The position numbers and the translations under genes were made by a program. Below the pieces are notes generated by a model. That model was not told where the DNA came from and searched no databases. It was given only the letters and a program-made list of their open reading frames with translations. 64,000 nucleotides of DNA from Elgaria multicarinata webbii (lineage: Eukaryota; Chordata; Lepidosauria; Squamata; Anguidae), in assembly GCF_023053635.1 (NCBI RefSeq), contig NC_086180.1, forward strand, positions 91,551,447-91,615,446, given 5' to 3'. Positions 36,716 through 48,261 of this stretch are shown one piece after another (the first letter of the stretch is position 1; the number at the start of each line of letters is the position of its first letter).

Positions 36716-36819
36716 GCCTTTACATTTTCCAGTGCCAAAAGAACAGTGGGCATTATATTTTTATTCTTTCAAAATATGCTGTATTTATGCTATATTGATA
36801 CATCATTTACTGCCCAATA

Positions 36820-37045
36820 AATGTCTTACTCAGAAACAAGCCCATTCATTTTAGTGACAGTTACTTCTGAGTAACCGTGACTGCAATCCTATGCACACTT
36901 ACTTGGGAATAATTCCTAGTGAAAGCAATGAGTCAATTTACACTACTTCCCAGGATTACAGCTCAATTTTATGGATGTTTACTTGAAAGTAAGCCCCGCT
37001 GTGGGCAATGAGGCTCACTCCCCATTCAACACAGAATTGCAGCCT
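36820..37045. repeat. Tandem cluster of quasi-palindromic repeats (F, G, H)
   Basis: Three adjoining, differently diverged copies or halves: about 36820-36875, 36876-36960 and 36955-37045. Each shows 'cttact...gtaag' and 'tgcaatcctat / attgcagcctt' signatures. The tandem layout suggests insertion of copies into or beside older copies. Confidence 0.6.
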
Positions 37046-37527
37046 TAATTCAAGGTCTTTAGACTAATTATTTCCCACATGACAGATGAAATAGTTTGCA
37101 GTAGATCTGATATAGTCAAAGTTAATAACAATTAATCCCCACCAATTTTAATAAATGAATTAAATCTCTCCAGTTGAAATCAATGGGACTCAGAAGTGCT
37201 CAACTCTGGCTGGTTTGTGCCCAACATTTGAATCAATAAGATATATCCTAGTTTGAAAAAAAAAAACACTTCAGTGCAACATTAATCAAGCTATGGATAT
37301 TAAATCCTTACTTGAGCTCATCTCACTGTCCTCTAAGGGTTCGTCTAATGGCTAGATGTAGATTGGATTAGATTTCTTAAGAGTTCATGAATGAAATTCA
37401 GGAGAAAATGCTTTTGCGTTTTATACTGGGGTATGTTTACTATTTCAGATATGAGAAGCATTCTTGCCATACAACTATAGTGGCATCTGTGAGACTTGTC
37501 CCATTAAGCATCAAAGGGAGGCCTGTG

Positions 37528-37703
37528 CAGCCTGATCCTTGCATGTTTCCTTGGAAGCAAATCTTACTGTGGTAGGCAAGAATTACTTCCAAGCAAGTGA
37601 GCATAGGTTTGCCCTCTTATAGTGCAACACATGTGTACACAGAAGTCCCACTGAGTTCAAGAAGTTTTACTTTGAGGCAAGAGGTATAGGACAGCAGCCT
37701 TAA
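37528..37703. repeat. Quasi-palindromic repeats I and J
   Basis: Two adjacent, more diverged copies (about 37528-37612 and 37621-37703), recognisable by agaagtcccactgagttcaa and ttgaggcaagaggtatagga, then cagcctta. Confidence 0.55.
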
Positions 37704-38079
37704 GTGACTACGTATTTGTTTAACTCTATGTGCACAAATCACCATTTAAATTCATTGACTAGCTGTACTAGAACACAACTGCTCTTATTGTTCTCCACCT
37801 CATTGTGTCTTGGCAGCATCAAGGCTGCTTCATGCAGGGCTGTCAAAAATAAATAAATCCCCCTGATTACAGGGCATAGCAGCTAGAAAATTATTTAATT
37901 AAAACTGTGAGATTTTAATTAACAATAATTAATTTTATCAATATAATTTAGATGTATTTAGAGCTCAAGAACACAACAACAAATAGTATGAGCGAGATAT
38001 TCATTTCAGAAAACATGAAATGACGTGTTTGGCAAGAACAGAAACACAAAAAGAAATAATAGCTTCAGATGCCTTCCGC

Positions 38080-38096
38080 GGGGGGGGGGGGGGGGG
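38080..38096. repeat. 17 bp G-run downstream of DRD5
   Basis: An uninterrupted G17 about 260 bp past the DRD5 stop, which is C17 on the DRD5 sense strand and probably within its 3' UTR. Other long G/C homopolymers are at 41808-41821, 29287-29302 and 35323-35336. Confidence 0.9.
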
Positions 38097-38355
38097 TTCA
38101 GAGTAAAATCCAAAGTCTGCAGTTGAAGAAACTGCCTGACAGTTCTGGGTTTTAAATATTATTACTTTTTAAGTGTGTTCATGTCAGTTTCAATTGGCAC
38201 TTTTAAGAAACAATTGGCACTATAACCCAGGTCTTTCACTACACTGTCGGTCGGTCATTCAGAGTTCACTTTCTGCAGATTCTGAAAACAAAAGAAAAAT
38301 GACCATCAAAACTGTAGGTTCCAAGATCAAGCCATCCCTTTGGGTTTGATGAAGT

Positions 38356-39858
38356 CTAAAGTAGGTTCCTAGGGGCGAGGGGGATAATTTTGTCAAGTGA
38401 GATGTCTCCCTCACAGTCCAGCTCACAGACAGAGTCTGTAGCGACTTCCTGAACAGGCGAGAGCTGGGACATCCTATCAAAAGGAGCGTCCTGACCACAG
38501 CCCACCACGTTGGGAATCATGTCAATATAGGTGGTGGCGATTTCCCTGTGGAAGAGGGTGTCTGGATTGCAAGAGATGAGCTCGTTGCTGACGTTGACCG
38601 TCTCCACGGGCATGCTGGAGCAGTGCTGGCTGCAGCCTAAGAGGTTGGAAAAGACCTTCCTGAAGTCGGCGTTGAATGCATAGATAATGGGGTTTAGGGA
38701 AGAGTTGGCCCAGCCAAACCAGACAAAAATGTTGAAAGTGGTGTTGCTGACACATGGCAGGCCGGCTTCTGGGTCATCAGGGGGACTCTCACAGAAGGGC
38801 ACCATGCAATTCAGGATGAAGAAGGGCAGCCAGCAGCAGACGAAAACCCCCATGATCACAGAGAGGGTCTTGAGGACTTTGGTTTCCTTGCGGATGGAGG
38901 AGTTGAGGCAGGGGGGGTGGTGGAGGTGGTGAGGGCAGTCCAAGCGCATGCTGTCACGGCAGCTCTGAGCATGCTCGGCAGCCCTCTCCAGAGAGGAGAT
39001 CCGGCGGATCTGCACCTGGGCAATCCGGTAGATGCGGGTGTAGGTGACAATCATGATGGCCACGGGGATGTAAAAGCTGATCAGGGAGGAGGAAATGGCG
39101 TAGGTCCTGTTCAGGCTGGAGTCGCAGTGCTCCGCCCCGTGGGCCTGCCCAGTGTCATTGCGTCTGCCTCCGGGGCTCCCTGTCCGCCCAGGGCTCAAAT
39201 CCTCGGTCCAGGGCGAGAGGCTGCCCGTGCTGGGGCCTGCTGCCAGTGGGGTGGTGGTGGCCTGGGGCTCCGGGCCTTTGTGCCAGTTGAGCTGGACTGG
39301 GATGAAGGAGATGAGGAGCGAGAGCACCCAGGCCAGGCTGATCATCACCAGCGCCACCCTCTGGGTCATGTTCCTCTCGTACCTGAAGGGGCTGGAGATG
39401 GCCCAGTACCTGTCCATGCTGATGACGCAGAGGTTGAGGATGGAGGCGGTGGAGCACATGATGTCGAAGGCCACCCAGACGTCGCAGAAGGCGCCAAAGG
39501 GCCAGTAGCCCGCCACCTCGCTCACCGCCTTCCAGGGCATGACCAGCAGCGCCACCAGCAGGTCCGAGACGGCCAAGGAGACGATGAAGCTGTTGGTGAC
39601 TTTGGCGCGCAGGTGCCGAGAGCCCAGGACGGCCGCGCACACCAGCACGTTCCCCAGCAGGGTCCACAGCACCAGCAGCGACAGCAGGCTGCCCGCCGCC
39701 ACCATGCGCGCCACGGGAGGGCCGGGCGCGGCGCCCGCGAGGGGGTCTGTCGTGGTCGTCGTGGCCGGTGGCTGCAGTCCGCGCGTGGGCTGCGGAGCCG
39801 GGGCGCTGCCGGCTGGCCAAGGGGGAGCGGCGGTCTGGCGCCACGGCGCCGGCAGCAT
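38356..39858 (-). CDS. DRD5: DRD5, D1B/D5 dopamine receptor (complete, one exon)
   Basis: This encodes a 500-residue Gs-coupled plasma-membrane dopamine receptor that stimulates adenylyl cyclase. Residues counted from the chosen Met: TM1 about 55-78 (N70), TM2 D99, ECL1 C125, TM3 D132 (amine binding), DRY at 149-151, TM4 W177, ECL2 C245, TM5 S257/S258/S261 (catechol contacts) with P265, TM6 CWLP 342-345, TM7 NPIIY 389-393, and tail cysteines 409 and 413. [12 protein letters not shown] and [11 protein letters not shown] in the tail match DRD5 rather than DRD1. The start at 39856-39858 begins MLPAPW, resembling MLPPGS of human DRD5, and has G at -3. The frame stays open upstream to a Met at 40276-40278. 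ECL2 is longer than in human and carries the sequon N234-D-T. The N-terminus is Pro/Ala/Thr-rich and has no N-X-S/T sequon. No intron, as in the family. Confidence 0.96.
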   Translation of the reverse strand: MLPAPWRQTAAPPWPAGSAPAPQPTRGLQPPATTTTTDPLAGAAPGPPVARMVAAGSLLSLLVLWTLLGNVLVCAAVLGSRHLRAKVTNSFIVSLAVSDLLVALLVMPWKAVSEVAGYWPFGAFCDVWVAFDIMCSTASILNLCVISMDRYWAISSPFRYERNMTQRVALVMISLAWVLSLLISFIPVQLNWHKGPEPQATTTPLAAGPSTGSLSPWTEDLSPGRTGSPGGRRNDTGQAHGAEHCDSSLNRTYAISSSLISFYIPVAIMIVTYTRIYRIAQVQIRRISSLERAAEHAQSCRDSMRLDCPHHLHHPPCLNSSIRKETKVLKTLSVIMGVFVCCWLPFFILNCMVPFCESPPDDPEAGLPCVSNTTFNIFVWFGWANSSLNPIIYAFNADFRKVFSNLLGCSQHCSSMPVETVNVSNELISCNPDTLFHREIATTYIDMIPNVVGCGQDAPFDRMSQLSPVQEVATDSVCELDCEGDISLDKIIPLAPRNLL

Positions 39859-40560
39859 GGCCGGCGCCGGCGCCGGCGGCTCCCTCCGCCTCCGCCTCCG
39901 CCTCCGCCTCCCGGAGCGAGCGCAGCCGAGGGGTCGCCCCGGGCCGCCAAGGCGTCTTGCTGCTCGTCGCGCGCCCCGCTCGGCCCCATCGGTTCCCCGC
40001 GGGCGGGCGGGATGGCTCGTCAGCGCCTTCGAGCGCCGCGTGCGGCTGCGCCCTTCCCCGCCGAGGCGCCTCGCGGCTGCCTTGCGGCTGCCCGGACACC
40101 CGGCGCTCCTCCGCCGTCCCCGCGGCCGAGCTCGTGCCGCCGCCGCCCTCCTGGAGCGTCCCCGCCCCTCCCCAGCGAGCCGCTGCCGCTCGGGCACGGA
40201 CTCCTGGCCGCCCGCACGCTCCGGCCGAGGGGCGCCCGTCTTGCGGCCCGGGGGCCCGCCCTCGAGCTGCTGGAGCACGCGACCTGCTCCGCGCGGCGCT
40301 CCCGCCGGACGCCGCTCCTCCCGCTCCCGCTAGGCGGCCCCGCCTTCGCCCCTCCTGCCGCCGCCGCCGCTCCTGCCCCGCTGTCCGGGGTGCCCGCGCG
40401 GAGGACGGGGCCGGTCCAGCGCGCCTTCCAGCCGCAGGCAAGGCGCGGCGGCTGGAGAGGCGTTGGCGCCCCGCAGGACTCCGGGCAGCGGCAGGAGGCG
40501 CCGAGCTGTTTGCGCCTGGCGGCTCCGTCCGTTGGATCCTTCTCTCAGGAAGAGGAGAAA
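39100..40560. promoter_or_regulatory. DRD5: CpG island over DRD5 start and 5' region
   Basis: The sequence is very GC-rich with dense CpG (for example gccggcgccggcgccggcgg near 39862), spanning the first half of the coding region and about 700 bp upstream. It fits a CpG-island promoter. I see no convincing TATA box on the minus strand. The composition keeps many frames open on both strands, which explains the long spurious ORFs here. Confidence 0.8.
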
Positions 40561-40639
40561 CACCGTCAGAAGCATCAACCTGAGGAAGGCTGGAAGCTGC
40601 TTTATGCCCCATTCAAGTCAGCCGATTTTCAGTCACTCT

Positions 40640-42128
40640 CAAAAGAAGAAAGAAAAGAAATTCGAAAAAAAACCCCACGCTAAACCACAAACTTCAATGT
40701 CTAGAAGGTGAAGTCAAATGCCCAGATGCTGGTAATGCGGAAATGGCACTCTGTGCATGCACACTAGAAAGCTTAGCTGTCTGGCTGCTTAAATGTATCA
40801 AAATAGGGTGGTCTGGCAGGTTGGGAGCAACATGGCAGACATGTTCTGATTTATCTCCCTCTGCCAAAGTACTTGAAAAAATCAGCTTGCTTTAAAATCT
40901 AAGGCAACTCCGCCTTCTCTTTTCCATGTAACTCTCACTCCTCCTATTCTCTTCAAGTAACTCAGGGACTGACTCTGAGGGGAAGAAGAGAGTCAAACCT
41001 CCCTTAGGCCAACCTGATCCTGTCGCTACAAGGTCAGAGGTGCTCTTTTTGTGCGCCACACATTTTGGCATAAAAAAGGGTTGGAGGGCTCAAGTTAAGG
41101 CAAGGCTCTCATGGCATGAAGGCAGCGATTGTAAATGTAGAAATAGCCTCTGACCTCTGTGCAAGTACCTCTGTGGCTAGCATGGCACGTGCATGGTGTG
41201 AGCTTACTAATTCACTGTGGTGAATGGTGTCAAGGGACAAGCAGAGAGGGGAGATTTGACTGGAGAAAGGCAAAGAATGACGTGAAAGCTATTACGAGGG
41301 TCTTTGCTGCTTGGTTCCCACAAAACCCTGCAGCATCACAGCTGTGGGGTGGGAATGCTAAATCCCAAGGGCTAGAGTGAGAGCAGCATGCCCGGCTGGA
41401 AAGGCCACAGGGCCAGCAGCCACTTGGCTCGTCAAGCCCACCCCCTGCCCTCTGCCCGGCCTTTCTGGGCTTACCAAGACCTACCCTGAGCTTTGATCTG
41501 CCTGCAGGAAATGCCCACAGGCAAGGCCACCACTGACAGATGGAGGAAAGAACATGGTGACCTTGGCGGAGCAAAGGAAAAAGTCATGGTCAATCAACAC
41601 TTTTAAAAAGCACAGTTTCAGGGGAAATGCCCATCGTGGCTGTGAGTGGGTAGCTGCATAATGGGCTAAGCAGGGGGTATATTATAGATAAGCCCCTGGA
41701 ATTTTCTAAGAATCACACTTGCCAATGGCATGACATAAAAAATATTTCTGTAAATCTTGAAACACCTGAATTTTACTTCTACAAATCTATGAACTACCGT
41801 ATTCCTAGGGGGGGGGGGGGGACCTCTTAAAATACAACCCTTGTTGTATTTGTCAAAACAATCCTATGATCCAAACTACATCAGTGACCAGTTATTCCTC
41901 TGTAACTTAGTCAACATTCTATGTAAATCTAAGCAGCAAAGTTAAGAAGAAAATAATGACAGTACAACACAGAACATAGAATACAGAGAACATAGCAGCC
42001 CCCCAGCCACTCCCCCCGCCCCAGCATCCATGGCAACACTGCCAGTGCATACTAATCAGGGAGTAACCATCTAATTATGCCCCCACACTAGCGATGTATT
42101 CACTGAATCTACATAAGGTGTCAGGGGA
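40640..42128. other. Upstream flank of DRD5, unannotated
   Basis: Intergenic between DRD5 and OTOP1. Apart from the G14 run at 41808-41821 I see no named repeat, gene or terminal structure. Confidence 0.45.
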
Positions 42129-42400
42129 AGTTGTATTGAAAAGGGAATTTCAGCAGGTGATATTTACGTATGGGGAACCTGGTGAAATTCCCTCTTCATC
42201 ACCACAGTTAAAGCTGCAGGTGCCCTGCCCTCTTTTAAATGTGGTCACTCTAGTAGAGCTCCTGCAGGTTTAACTGTGGTGATGAAGAGGGAATTTCACC
42301 AGGTTCTCCATATATACAAATGACACCTGCTGAAATTCCCTTTTCTATGCAACTGTTAAAGGTACAGGAGCCCGGTCCTCCTTTTCATATGGTCACCCTA
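42129..42400. mobile_element. Foldback DNA element, copy 2 (left end missing)
   Basis: Same family as 58370-58689. The stem halves contain gaaaagggaatttcagcagg and cctgctgaaattcccttttc. The right end is GGTCACCCTA at 42391-42400. The expected left TAGGGTGACC terminus is absent. Confidence 0.85.
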
Positions 42401-42409
42401 CCAGAGAGG

Positions 42410-42800
42410 AAAGATCATTTCACAGGGCAGACACCACCACAGAGAAGCCCTGTCTCCATATCACTGCCAAATGGACATTTGTAGGCCGTAACATTGACAA
42501 ACGGATTGTAGTGGCCTAGGAGGTTGGTACAGAGGGAGACATTCCTTCAAATAACCTGGTCCTGAGTTGTACAGGGCTTTGTCTACTAATACCAACGCCT
42601 TAAGCTCAGTACCAGGTTGGCATCCAGCGCAGATCCTTCAGCCCCACAGCAATAGGCACATAGTAAGGCACCTCAGCCCGTAACTTCCTGGATGCATTCT
42701 GCACTAGCTGCAGCTTCTGAATCTGCCCTAAGGGCAGACTCACGTAGAATATTTTATCATAATCCAATCTTGACGTTACTAACATATGGATCACACATTA
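42410..42800 (-). mobile_element. L2-clade LINE fragment
   Basis: The minus strand carries MIHMLVTSRLDYDKIFYVSL, then PLGQIQKLQLVQNASRKL, matching the L2 string 'HALISSPLDYSNALYVGLP - KLQLVQNRVTRLL'. The following part is degenerate. Confidence 0.75.
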
Positions 42801-44214
42801 ATTGCCCTTAAAAAACCACCATGTGGAGAAGAAAGAACAATTGTTCCTCCTAAAGAGTAGTGATATGCTTGCTAGTATCAGTAATGTTAACACAGCACAA
42901 CTTCAAACTGCTGATTTTCCATACTAAAACTCTCAAGAATAATATTGCCCTTTCTCCCAAAATGTTGCTCTATATTTTGTTTTGTTTTGTTTTGTTTTAA
43001 AGAAAACACCTTTGCTGTAAACCTCCCTCGTTCTATAATTGTTTGTTCTACTTGGGTACTTCTTACATCAGACACAAAATCAACATCACTAATGTGATAA
43101 ACAATGACATGAAGTTACATTTGACTTCAAAAGGGGAAATTTCTCATAAATTAGGGGACTGGTAAAAAAAAACTTTGGGAGGGAAAAAACGTCAAGAGGG
43201 CTAAAATTCTGAAAAACTCATAACCACAATAATAGAAACTCAGCTACCACAGGACATGAAAGGTACCACCAAGTCAAAGAGGTCATCATCATGGTTAATT
43301 AGAGGTGTGGCAGAAGCTATCAGAAAAAAGGTTTCCTTCAGAAAACAAGTTTTGTCCAAACAAGGAGGAAAAAACAGGAGCACAAAAATTTACACCAAGG
43401 AAATGCAGTCAATAAAGGTTCCCAAAAAGAAAAGAAAAGGATTTTGTGGTCATATTGCTAATAACATTAAGGCCAATGGACCAGGAAAGTGGTTGGACCA
43501 TTGGATGACAAGGGAGTTAAAGGAGTACTGGGTGGGGGAGGGGGGATAAGGAGACTGCAGAGAAGCTGAATAAAATCTTCCCTGCAGATGATGCAGGACT
43601 GGTACTCATGTATGAACTGACATTTTCAGGAAGGGAGGAATTCTAAAGAACTGAAGCTAAGAGTGGTGAGAACTGGTGGATATCTAGACCAGGCATGAGG
43701 AACCTTTGACCCATGGGCCAAATTTGGTCTGCCAGGCTGGCTCATTGGGCCTGCAGTGCCTCAGGAAAGGGCCCTGTCAGAACAGAGCAGTTGTGGGAGA
43801 CTGTGTGCTGCTCCATTTCCTTCCCAGCATGGAGCAGTGAAGCTGGTACCTCAGTGGTTTCTCACTGCCCAGACTTCCCTAGCCAGGAAAAGCCTAGGCA
43901 AAGTGAAGCCAGCTTCATAACCAAGATACCAGCTGGGAGACTGTTCCTCCAGCTGGTGCCTCAATTAGGTAGACAACGTCACTCTGCCTGGGATTCACTC
44001 TCTCCAGAGTTGGGGAAATTGTGTATTTCCCCCCGCAGCCACCATTGATGCAGCAGGGGAAAAGGACAACGGGCATGCATCAGGGCAGACCCACGCCCGA
44101 CTGCTCTTGAAGCCTCAAGAGCAGTCAGGTGCAGGCTTGTCCTGGTGCTAGGTGGGTCCACTTTGGCCTGTTAGGGCTGGATACAAGGGCATCCGCTGCC
44201 CTTGCAGACCCAGG
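42801..44214. other. Unannotated; possible hAT-like end at 43691
   Basis: At 43690 the string CAGGCATGAGGAACCTTTGA resembles hAT termini of the CAGGGGTGGGGAACCTTTGG type. No partner end was found. A (TTTTG)n run lies near 42977-42997. The rest is unrecognised. Confidence 0.35.
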
Positions 44215-44475
44215 TTGATTTTTGCTCCAATGCCATTCAAAGTGTGGTTGCACCATAGATTTGTATGATACTGCAGTTTCATTCTCAATCCCTTTTCTAA
44301 TAATGACTAACATGGAGTTTGCCTTCTTGACAGCGGCCGCACACTGGGTGGACATTTTCATCGAGCTGTCCACCACAATCCCAAGATCTCTTTCTTGTTC
44401 GGTCACCCCCAGCTCAGATCCCATCAGGTTATACTTGAAGTTGGGATTTTTTTGTCCCAACATGCATCACTTTAC
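44215..44475 (-). mobile_element. CR1 LINE fragment
   Basis: The minus strand reads MLGQKNPNFKYNLMGSELG, then VTEQERDLGIVVDSSMKMS, then AAAVKKANSMLVIIRKGIE. These are conserved CR1 ORF2 C-terminal strings, with a break after KGIENET. It is truncated at both ends. Confidence 0.88.
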
Positions 44476-46103
44476 ACCTTGAGTTTCTTGGAGGAAAAAT
44501 GGGGCATAAATGTAATACATACTGCATTCATACACGAGGAAAGAGAAAGGGGATCATGTTGTGCAGTGGGAAAGTGAGTTTGGGAGATAATGGGAGGTGG
44601 AGATGGATTTGAGGGATGGAAGAAGGTGGAAGAGAGATATGGGGGAAATGGCAAATCTTTAATTCAATTTTTAATCTGAATTGGAGAAGAATTTTGAGAC
44701 TTCTAAAGCTTGCTTCTCATTTTGAAGCGAGTTTTACAAGCCCTTGTAGTGTATTTCTGAGCCAAAGTTCAGAAAACTCCTAGTTTCTAAATATATGGGG
44801 GACTTCCTAGGTATGCATAAGTATATAGATTTGTAAATGAAAAGAAAAATGTCTTTTTAACACACACCCTTTGTCCTGTAAGCTTTCGGGACTTGTGAAC
44901 TTTCAGGACCTATGGAATGTTGAGGACCTAGAGATAACAAAATTGTAGACTAACTCCTCTAATTATCTGGATAGGGAACACTGAAAGTCTTTTTGATCCC
45001 TTTGAGACAGAAGTCAGAAACACTGTCCCCCACCCCATCACATCACCCTGAGATGGAAGTCAGAAAGGTGTTCTCTGTAAGCTCTGAACAGCACTAAAAG
45101 GCTGCCTCTTAGGGACTTAGGAGGATACACAAAAGCACATTGTTGCAGGTCCCCACTTGCAATGATCAAATGGTGGGGAAATCATCTGTCTTAACTATAC
45201 AACCCCTCCCAGAACTGTATAATACCTCCAGGCTGTGTTGAAAAATTATCTCATACTTTTCACATATGGGCAATTTGTGGATGGTTGTCAAATTAAATCT
45301 ATATAACAAGCACTCCTTGCAGTTGTTAGTTTGATTACTTATGGATTTACCAGCAGTTTCAGGTTATGGCCTGAAGACATATAATGCAGCAGTATCGCTG
45401 AAGCAAAGCAATAACAAGTTTACCCGGGGACCCTGGGGGTGCTGCCTTTATTCATTCCCACGATCAAAAAGAGGGAGTTATAAATGTAGTTAAATAAATG
45501 ATGCAGCTTTGTTGTTTTTAAAATACTTTATCTTATTTAAAGAGAAAAGAGTAAAAGGAAGTAGCATGATTTCAACATATTCATATCACAGCTAAAGCAA
45601 CAGAAGTGCCAGCATTAGCCTTGATGTGTCAGGACAGGAATCCCTTCAGATGTAGTGCTAGCCCTGAATTGCCTTGTGCCACTGTTTTATGAAGATTCAT
45701 CTTCAATAAAACAGGCCTGCACAGGAGGTGATAGTATTTCAATATGCAATGGAAAAAAAGAAAACAATGGACAGACAATATGGAAGACATAGATAGACAC
45801 TGTTAAGGCTATTGCAACATTCATATCACTTTTTAGCATACACATCATTTTACAGTAACACTTTATCCACTCTTGAAAAGCATGTTTTATAACTCTACCG
45901 TCTCATGTGATCCTAGCAATGCAGATGAGAAAGGGAGGAAAATACAAATCCGTTCCAAAATCTGTCACCCATTAAAAAAACATCCATGGCAAGTTGCCTT
46001 CCAAGATAGTCATGAGTAAGAACAAAGAGACAAATACAGTCCGTGGATGCTTCTAGGTGGAGGGTTTCTAGCACTACCAATCAAAAGGTAGTTTTGTGCA
46101 CAT
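44476..46103. other. Unannotated intergenic stretch
   Basis: No gene, terminal repeat or LINE/SINE signature that I can name. Confidence 0.45.
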
Positions 46104-48261
46104 AGGCGTGCGCAAGGGGTGTGCCAGGTGTGCCCAGGCACACCCTAACGTCTCAAGCAATAAGCACCGAATTGAGGGGGGGAGCGTTGAGTTGGGATCA
46201 AGACACAGCAAGAATGGTCCTCCGATTGCTCTGCCCCCACCCCCCCCGACAGCATGCTGCTGTTCCTGGCAACAGGAGCGAAAAGGAGTCACTCTGCTGG
46301 GAGCCTCTTCGCCAGGAGCCACACTTCAAAGAGGCCAGGAGGAGGGACCCCGAAGACTAATGTAATCTCTTAAGCTCCTCCTCTAGCCAGTGTCACCACA
46401 AAGTCCCACCAATGCTGGGCCCTCCTGCGGTCAGGCAAGCAAATTGCGGCGTAGGGCCTCAGTGTCTACACTGTTTAATAAACGAATAAAAATAATGTCC
46501 TTTGTGACTGTGTATTCAATAAATGTTCTCCTTTTAAAAAAAAGCCTCCCTGGGTGCACACCCTAATGAAATGTGCTGAAAGTTTCATTAAGGTGTGCAG
46601 CTGTTCCATCTTTTCCTCCTTAATGGATTCTTTCTGATAAGAAACGAGATGGAAGAAGTGGTGGGGAAACACGGAAGGGCTACAAGTTGAAAATGGCATT
46701 GTTTGGACCCCCTATAAAACAACCAACACTTCTCCAAAGTCTCCCCCACAGCCAGTCATCGTGGCTGCTATATTGGAATCTGTGCATTTTCTAATATGTG
46801 CGTCACATCTGAAATCAAATGCATTACAGATATCTACAAAGGTGTTTTTTTAAAAAATCACAATTTGAAGTTTTCTTATCAGTACTTTCACTTACTACTG
46901 CAACTACAAACACATGTGTAAGAACTCACACATTTCCCTGAGAGAGCTGCATGAGCTGGCACCTTCTGTGTTACCTAGGTAACATTTGATGCCACTCTTC
47001 ATCTTATATAACACAGAGCAGGGAAGTATAATTGAGTCGGAAAGTCACCTGTGGGCAGCTGGAAGGTGCACATAGTTCAGAACAGCGAGTTCTGAGGGGA
47101 TCCAAGTTCTCCAAGTGGGCACGTGGCTGTAGAGCAAGGTGGTGGAGAGCATCTGTCCCTGAGTTTGGTTCTGAGGGAGGGTGACATCTGAACACATTTA
47201 GTCTCGCTCATGAGACTTATAGAGTCATCTAAGAGCTATGGCAAATATGCAAGGTTACCCAGGCTGCAATTATATACTCCAGATATGCCAACAGGGAGGC
47301 ATTCGGTTGGATCTGGCAAAAGTCTTGCTATTCCACTGTATCTTGAGATACACCATTACCACTAGAGAACTACATCATATATATACTGGTGCAAGTCCAT
47401 TCCCCCATGGTGGAATATCGGATTCAGAGAAGAGGAGTGTTCATACAAACAGCCATCACAGAGTGAAGTTGTACCTTGAGGCTAGGCACCTTTACTGCCA
47501 GTAGGGTGACCCTATGGAAAGAAGAACCGGGCTCCTGTATCTTTAACAGTTGCATAGAAAAGGGAAGTTCAGCAGGTTTCATCTGTATATATGGAGAACC
47601 TGGTGAAATTCCCTCTTCATCACAACAGTTGAAGATGCAGGAGCTATACTAGAGTGACCAGATACAAAAGAGGGCAGGGTGGGAGGTGGGACCAAGAGGT
47701 GGTCGTTCGCTCAGGCACCTCCCAGCCAAAAGGGCTACTTGTTTGAACAGCCAGCTGGTCATGCCCGCCAGCCATGGTGGGGGAGGGGATCATGGGGGTA
47801 GGGGAGGCCATGGGTGTGGCCAAGGGATCGCGTAGCTGAGGGAGGGGGAGGGAGATGCAGCAGGTCTCCTCTGGGCTCCTCCTCCCTCTACAGGACCACC
47901 AAGGCATTCAAGTCTCCTGCCTGCCCACCCGCCTGCCTGCCCTCCCCCTCCACAGATTTGTTCTGGAGTCTGCGCTCTGGGGCAGCGGCTGAGAATGAAA
48001 AGGTTGGGGCAGATGGGAGGCAGAAGGAGTGGAGTGGATGAGGTGGCGGCAGCAGTAGCACTGGTGCAGGTTTTGCTCAGTGTATCCCTCACTCTCTCTG
48101 CTCTGTGCAGACATCCCAGTGGCCGTCCCTGTGTCTCAGTAACACAACCCCACAATGTCTCTGTTGTAGTGACGGGTGGGGCTAGAAAGAGTGTTTTCCA
48201 CTCCTCCACTCCAATCAGGGACTTTAAGATGCACACCCTAATGAAATGAGCTGCGCACGCC
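46104..48261. mobile_element. Candidate TIR DNA transposon or nested composite
   Basis: Perfect 11 bp inverted ends AGGCGTGCGCA (46104-46114) and TGCGCACGCCT (48251-48261). Inside, GCACACCCTAATGAAATG occurs near both 46557 and 48230, next to a small palindrome at 46557-46600. No transposase is recognised and no convincing target duplication is visible. A half foldback element lies inside (47502-47680). The ends could instead belong to two fragments of one family. Confidence 0.4.
47502..47680. mobile_element. Foldback DNA element, copy 3 (left half)
   Basis: It starts TAGGGTGACCCTATGGAAAG and runs through the left stem to gagctatactagagtgacca, then agatacaaaagagggcaggg. The right half is missing. 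Confidence 0.85.

Noticed and set aside
34503-37703. Repeated ~90 bp units as a CRISPR-like or satellite array
   Set aside because: Units are diverged, irregularly spaced and in a vertebrate nuclear context. They are dispersed palindromic repeats, not an array with unique spacers.
40276-40278. Upstream Met as the DRD5 start
   Set aside because: It would add 140 low-complexity residues with no counterpart in the family. The Met at 39856-39858 gives a normal length and a human-like MLP start.
38917-40683. 588-codon open frame on the + strand antisense to DRD5, plus other 250-480 codon frames on both strands there
   Set aside because: They are Arg/Ala/Gly/Pro-rich translations of a CpG island overlapping a conserved receptor gene. 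GC-rich DNA lacks stop codons, and none shows domain-like sequence.
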